Source: Panax quinquefolius (Eukaryota; Streptophyta; Magnoliopsida; Apiales; Araliaceae). Taken from it: 64,000 nucleotides of DNA. Under the pieces are notes generated by a model. The model was not told where the DNA came from, did no database searches, and was given only the letters and a program-made list of their open reading frames with translations. Of this stretch, positions 58,159-64,000 are shown one piece after another. The stretch's first letter is position 1. Each line of letters begins with the position of its first letter. Where the stretch lies: the NCBI GenBank assembly GCA_020205615.1, contig CM035173.1, positions 33,845,280 through 33,909,279 of the forward strand, written 5' to 3'. A program made the position numbers and the translations under genes.

Positions 58159-61100
58159 ACCTCCCTCCTTATGAAATTTCGCCCTCGAAATCGACGACGC
58201 ACTCGTGTGTTTCAAAAGGTGAGGATACCTCGCTTTCATTTCCGCTTTCCAATTCCTGTGTCATTTCTCTATAAAGATGATTCCTCCACAAAACTTTAAC
58301 TTGTGGTATGACCTTTTCGCTGTAGGACATGCTCCTTCCTATCCAAAATCTTGACAGTACCTCCTCACACGCTAAGTCTTCTGCTATCTCGTCCTGGGTT
58401 CTAACTCTATAACGTGGTTCGGTCTTTCACATATTTATTTAAGCACCGATATGTGAAACACATTATGAACATTTAGACATACCTTGAGGTAACGCAAGTC
58501 TATAGGCTACATTTCCTACTGGCCAAGAATTTGAAATGGACCAATAAATCGTGGATCGAGCTTTCCTCTCTTCCCAAATCTTCAGAACTCCCTTCCACGG
58601 AGCAACTCGCAACAATACATGATCCCCTACACTAAATTCCACGCCCTTTCGATGAAGATCCGTGATAACTCTTTTTGTCGATCTTGTGCCGCTTTGTATA
58701 CGCTGTTTAATCATTGGATCTTTTTTCAGAGTCATATACGCACTAACTCTAGTCCCAACAATGTTGCTTCACCCACCTCATCCCAACATATCGGAGAACG
58801 ACATTTTCGCCCATATAATGCTTCAATGGAGCCACACCTATACTTCTGCTCGATAACTCGCTTGTTGTAGTAGAGAATTCCACCAATGGTAAATACTTAT
58901 CCTAATCGCCTTGAAGTCAGGACACGTAGTCTTAATAAATCTTCAAGAGTTTGAATAGTCCTCTCGATCGTCCGTCTGCTTGGGGATGGTATGCCAACTA
59001 AATCGCAAACTGCGCGCTCATAGCTTTTTGCAAGCTAACCCAAAATCTTGAAGTGAATCTTGGGTCACGATCCAAACTATGGATACAGTGCATGCCATGC
59101 AACCTCACAATCTCATTCACGCATATACTAAAGAAGACGCTCAAGGAATAAGTCTCCAGACGGCAAGAAATGAGCAGATTTGGTTAATCTATCAACAATA
59201 ACCCAAATAAGATTGATGCCTTGAGAAACCGTAGGAAGACCCAGAACTAAATCCATGGTAATGTGTTCCCACTTCCATTCCTAATCTCAAGTGGTTGCAA
59301 CGGACCCTTAGGTACTAGATGCTCCGCCTTTACACGCTGACAAGTTAAACACATCGAGATAAACTTTGCAATCTCTCTCTTCATATTGTTCCACCAAATG
59401 TATGTCAAGATCACGATACATTTTAGTACTTCCGTGATGGATTGCAAATGGTGTATTGGTGCTCCATCATAATCTTCAGACTTCAAATCGAGTCGTTAGA
59501 ACACAAAGTCTAGAGTGGACTCAAGTATTCCTTCTTCATCAATTCTCGCCCTAATAGCTCCTTCAGACTTTCTTCTTCATACGATAAGCTCCTGCCTGGT
59601 GGCTCGAGCAACCTTAACTTTTTCTATTAAAGTCGGGCTCTACGCAGATACTTGACATCATCGCACTCGCTCCTCGTGATATGATCTTCTACTCAACGCC
59701 GCCTACCACGCTCGCTTTTCCGTGATGGTATCAATAGTGTGGTCGTAGTCTTTCAATAGCTCGAGCCAACGTCGCCGCCGATGTCGAGTTCTTTTTGAGT
59801 GAAGAAATATTTAAGGCTTTTTATGGTCTCAATATATCTCCACTTTCTCCCCATATAGATAAGTGCTCCATATTTTAATAATGAAAAACGATCGGGCCGC
59901 TAACTCTAGATCACGAGTAGGATAATTCCTCTCATACTCTTTTTTAAGTTGTCGCGAGGCATAAAGGCTATGACTTTCCCACGCTGCATGAGAACACATC
60001 CTAACCCTTTGCTCAAGCATCACAGAGATAACAAATCCATCCCAACCAGATGGTATTGTTGTAACAAAAGCCAAATAAGTCTCCTCTTAAGCTCTTGGAA
60101 ACTTTTCTCGATTCTTCGCTTCCAAACGAATTTTGTATCCTTCCGAAGTTAGCCGAAGTTAATGGAGTAGCGATTCGAGAAAAACCTTCCATTTAATCTC
60201 CGATAATAACCAAATTTAAGCCCAAAAGCTACGATTTCGGCCACCGACTTTTGTTGTCCCTAACTTCAGATTGATTCAATCTTCGCCGTCCACTTGATAC
60301 TCCATGTTTTTCGACACCACGCGCCCAAGGAATGCTACTTCCTCAAGCCGTAACTCGATTTCTTCAATTTGGCATATAGTTTGTTTTCACGAAGCCTTTC
60401 GAGTACCACTTCAAATGGTGCTCATGATCTTCACGACTTTTGGAATATATAAGGATGTCATCAATAAAGACAACAACAAACCGATCCAAATATTCCTGAA
60501 TACTCTGGCTCATCATATCCATGAAAGTCAGCAGGAGCATTAGTTAGTCCCAAAGACATGACTAAGAATTCATAATGCCCATACCGAAGTTCTCAAGGCG
60601 CCTTTGAATATCCTCGCCTAATCTTCACCGATGATATCCGTAATCTAAGATCGATTTTTGAAAAGAATTGTGCCCTCTTGAATCGGTCAAACAAGTCATC
60701 AATACGAGGTAGAGGATACCTATTCTCGATGGTGACATGGTTCAATTCCCCGATAGTCAATACAAAGTCGATACTCCCGCGCTTTTCTTCTTTACAAATA
60801 AAACAGAGCACCCCAAGGAGATGTACTAGATTTAATGAAACCGATGTCCAACAATTTCGTAGTTGGACCTTTAACTCCTCAAGTTCAATAGAGCCATTCG
60901 ATATGGGGTTTTAGAAATGGGCTTTGTATCGTGTTCAAGATCAATAAAGAATTCAACTTCACGCTCGGGGTAGATCGGAAGTTCTTCAGAAATACGCCGA
61001 AAGTCAATAACAACAGAATATTATTCAAATTTGACGTGTCTTTATTCAAATCCATAACATGGGCTAAGAAAGCTCGACATCCGCTTTTTTAATAAACTAA

Positions 61101-61400
61101 TAGCTTTATGATTAGATATGATGTTGATTGATTTTAATGGTTTAGTTGTTGAATTGCATAAAACAGTCAAGTTAGAATATGAAAACTAACAACCTTTATT
61201 TAAAACAATCAATTTTGGTAATGATGAGTAGTTAACCAATCAATCCCTAAAATCACATCAAAAGCAAGTATCTTTAAAGAGATAAGGTCAATGTGTAAGG
61301 TGATGGTGCCAACTTGAATCAAACAAGATTTATAAACAAATGGATGTGATGAAAGTTTCTCCTAATCTGAGTTTCCACAGATATAGTCAAAGTCTAATTT
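58159..61400 (-). pseudogene. B2 pol relic
   Basis: In minus-strand order: RT at about 60290-61000, with [12 protein letters not shown] near 60440-60480; RNase H at about 59700-60080 ([15 protein letters not shown]); integrase zinc region at 59247-59486 (ISMCLTCQRVKAEH); core to about 58740; integrase C-terminal region at 58463-58735 (FSVGDHVLLRVAPWKGVL); chromodomain remnant at about 58200-58420. The PPT (AAGGAGGGAGG) is at 58159-58170. Multiple frameshifts. Confidence 0.86.
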
Positions 61401-62880
61401 TCTCCGAGTCAAGTTTAAACGCTGAGCACACGCAGAGAGATAAATGAATGGGTAAGACCCCAGATCAAGTAAGGTATAAACTTCGCAAGAATTTATAAAT
61501 AGCTTACCCGTGATCACCTCGTTTGGGTTCCTCGATTATGACAACCACAACAAACGCTCTTCCTAATCGCTGATTTTGACTTTTTTTCGGGGATGATTTT
61601 TTGAGTCACCGTCCTCACTGAACTAGGTTTCGCCATCGCATAATCTCGAGCGATATGTCCTTCCTTTCCACAATTATAAGATACCTTGAATCTGTCAGGG
61701 GCGCTTTGACCGATATGTCCTCTTTTCCCAAGATTTAGTAAAGATACGACGGTGGTCGCTTTTCCTCCCTTAGAACCAGCTTGTCACGCAAGACCGCTGC
61801 CTTCACATGGTCGTTGTTAAATCTCTCTTTAAAATCTCCTCCCGACTCGCTTCTTCTATTTTCACGGCTATGATTACCACCAGAGTGGTTACCATTTTTG
61901 TCCGTCTGCTTTTCTCCGCCGGTTATCATTATTCTGATCGCTATCTCTCTGCACGATCCTCGTTGTGGTCCTCAATGACCGCATACTCAAGTTATCTCGC
62001 TTAATAATCGAGCCCTGCTTACAACATCCAATAAAGAGAAAATTTACGAGAAATGAGATATCGACGACCGGTTTCAAACCTCTAAGAAACATCCGCACAT
62101 ATACGCTCCTCATTCTCCACCAAATGAGGTGCAAACTCGATAACTCGCAAACTTTGCCTCGCATCGAGACACCGCCATGTTGTTTTGTTCCAATCTGATG
62201 AACTCCACTTTCTTCATACGATTTAACACTTTCGTGAAAGTATTTGTCATTAAATAGTTTCAAACGCCTCCCAAGACATGCCGAAAAGTACCGGATGGGT
62301 ACGCTTCACGCACTCCCACCAAGAGTCCGCCTCGCCACTTTAACATAAAGGTGGCGAATGGAACCTTCGTTCTCCTCCGCATCCCAAGACATCGAATATC
62401 TTGTAATTTGTTTGACCCATGTTTCCGCCATGATCGGATCCGCTTTCCTTAAATTCGTGGTCCCAACTTCGAATCGCAATGGTCGTGACAACCCGTGAAT
62501 TGCTATCATTTCTCCTCAGATTTTGAACACGAAGTCTCCTCATTCGATTTTGCATGAATCGCAAAAACTTCTAAACATCCCCTCGCTCATCATCTCCGCT
62601 TCAATGGTGTTGTTCACAGGAGGAACATTGCCACTGCTGCAGACGTTTCTCCTCGCTGGTGAGAGTACAGCGCTCCACTGGCCTCATTTCCATTGTTAAT
62701 ATTCTCAACGACATTCTCAAACATCGCCATAAAACAAGGGTTAATTAAGGAAATCAATATATCACATAATATCCCTATATATCGACCAACTAACAAATAA
62801 GCTTAGTAGACACACTAGCTAAGGATTTACTCTGCCTCCCTCCTAGTTCTATTCCCCGATCTCCGCCAGAGATCATATCC
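61401..62880 (-). pseudogene. B2 gag-protease relic
   Basis: The gag core is at 62306-62564 (ETWVKQITRYSMSWDAEEN and, in another frame, NYKIFDVLGCGGERRFHSPP). Two zinc knuckles lie near 61632-61740; one reads YNCGKEGHIARD with the first Cys replaced by Ser. The protease active-site region near 61435-61475 reads LLDLGS, that is DLG and not DTG. No intact frame. Confidence 0.8.
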
Positions 62881-62884
62881 CTAA

Positions 62885-62895
62885 GCTCGATACCA
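62885..62895 (-). other. Primer binding site of element B2
   Basis: TTGGTATCGAGC on the minus strand directly after the LTR end; close to the iMet PBS. Confidence 0.7.
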
Positions 62896-62897
62896 AC

Positions 62898-64000
62898 CGC
62901 GACGCCCCAAAATAGTATACATCACCCATTCTCGAAGTCACAATATACATGGTATGTAAACAACTACAACTTTATTATTACAACAAGAAACTGTGAGTTT
63001 AAATACAAATATTATCTTCTGTATAATATCTATACTCAAATAAATCCTCATCACATTTATCGATACATTATTTTACAAAATGGTGAGGACTACTAAACAA
63101 CTCTCTCTAGAACCTTCATTCCATACCCCGACTGTACTCACTCGCTATATTCTCGCCTCCCGAGAAAAATGGAACAAAAAGGAAAAGGGTGAGCTCAACT
63201 AGCTCAAGAAAGAATATTACGACTAAGATAATATACAACAAATTATCGTTAGTCTTCAACAGGAAAAATCTAATGTAATACAATAGACAACAAATTTTAA
63301 ATCAATATTCGCAAATGAAATAATAATTCATTAGAAGAGTTAAGAGAGAATGCAAACTACTATCTTCTATGTATGAATTTAAAAGTTCATCGCTCATCTT
63401 TTATCCCTCAGAACATCAATCAATATACATCCGAATCAAATATTCATCTTTGCACTATGTGCCAAAGATATTCATCATCATTGGTCATGTTCATCTAAAC
63501 ACTGCTCATCTTTGCACTACTGCCAAAGATATTCTTCAGAAATCATTCATCTTTGCACCACAGCCAAAGATATTCAATAATATCATCATTTAAGACCGAG
63601 GATGATGAAAATATTTTTTTAAAGAAACGAATCCAAAGGAAACAAAATGACAAGGATTAAGGATTAAGGATTCGATTTTGTTTTATCCATGTTTCAAAAT
63701 ACCTCAAAAATAATCATAGTGGTGTAAAATTCAAGAATGATCAAAACATGGATACAATCAAAGCTAGTATCCGAGAATAGATATTTTGGACTAAAAGAAG
63801 AAATTTTTTTTTTTTTCATGAATAAAGGTCAGATACGTGAATAAGGCCAGATACGTGAATAAGAATCTCGACACCAAAAAAGATAGAAATTCCACAAAAA
63901 ACATCTTCACGCTTCAATAATAAGACTCGTGAATAAGAATCGTGAATAAGAACTCATGAATAAGAACTCGTGAATAAGAAACTCATGAATAAGAACCCAT
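62898..64000 (-). repeat. 5' LTR of element B2 (partial)
   Basis: Starts CGCGACGCCCC and matches the first 1.1 kb of the B2 3' LTR, including the hairpin units (about 63430-63580). The TATA box and U3 lie beyond the window. Confidence 0.85.

Larger units (their letters stand above)
55458..64000 (-). mobile_element. Element B2: Ty3/Gypsy chromovirus-like, minus strand, cut by window end
   Basis: 3' LTR 55458-58158, PPT, chromodomain, integrase, RNase H, RT, protease, gag, PBS 62885-62895, then the first 1.1 kb of the 5' LTR (62898-64000) before the window ends. The outer end of the 3' LTR lacks about 14 bp. Confidence 0.87.

Noticed and set aside
1..64000. tRNA, rRNA, snoRNA or miRNA genes
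   Set aside because: I looked for conserved tRNA boxes and long stem-loops outside repeats and found none I could support by eye; a covariance-model scan would be decisive.

Overview
The window looks like a chromosome segment of a flowering plant, most likely a eudicot. The evidence is AT-rich DNA, spliced genes with GT..AG introns, plant-specific gene families, and a large excess of degenerate Ty3/Gypsy LTR retrotransposons. The species cannot be named from the sequence.

Layout. (1) 1-10.6 kb is a repeat landscape. Two copies of one LTR family (here X) lie head to head around about 4.83 kb. The left copy is split by a 2.7-kb solo LTR of family A with a perfect 5-bp target duplication (GCGAG). 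The right copy is split by a 3.3-kb CACTA DNA transposon with TSD TAA, which carries a captured fragment of the translation factor eIF1A. (2) 10.98-24.0 kb is a small island of three host genes: a six-exon MYB-CC transcription factor of the UNE16/PHL type (+), a four-exon EF-hand calcium sensor of the CML21/22 type (+), and a single-exon 841-aa tandem kinase/pseudokinase matching 'receptor-like protein kinase S.2' (LECRKS2, -). A 670-bp LTR with a decayed gag lies between the first two. (3) 25.9-64 kb is an almost unbroken block of chromovirus-like (Tekay/Del type) elements in two LTR families. A1 (-, 25.9-34.3 kb) is interrupted by a solo LTR of family B with near-perfect TSDs. A2 (-, 34.3-44.9 kb), C (+, 44.9-54.9 kb, B-family LTRs) and B2 (-, 55.5 kb to beyond the window end) follow. 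All gag-pol frames are broken.

The host genes are not an operon-like unit. The calcium sensor and the kinase gene are convergent and about 0.5 kb apart. The kinase frame is intact. The MYB-CC and calcium-sensor genes have clean exon structures but carry two and one single-base deletions that break the frame, either early pseudogenisation or consensus errors.

Most notable: LTRs of all three families carry tandem arrays of short hairpin-forming units downstream of their TATA boxes. The A2 subfamily has also gained a 19-bp tandem array upstream of its TATA box. Element-element junctions lack TSDs and have clipped LTR ends. A recurring GTA/CAGA difference between repeat copies, which even hits a protease active-site codon in two elements, raises the possibility of a systematic sequencing artefact.
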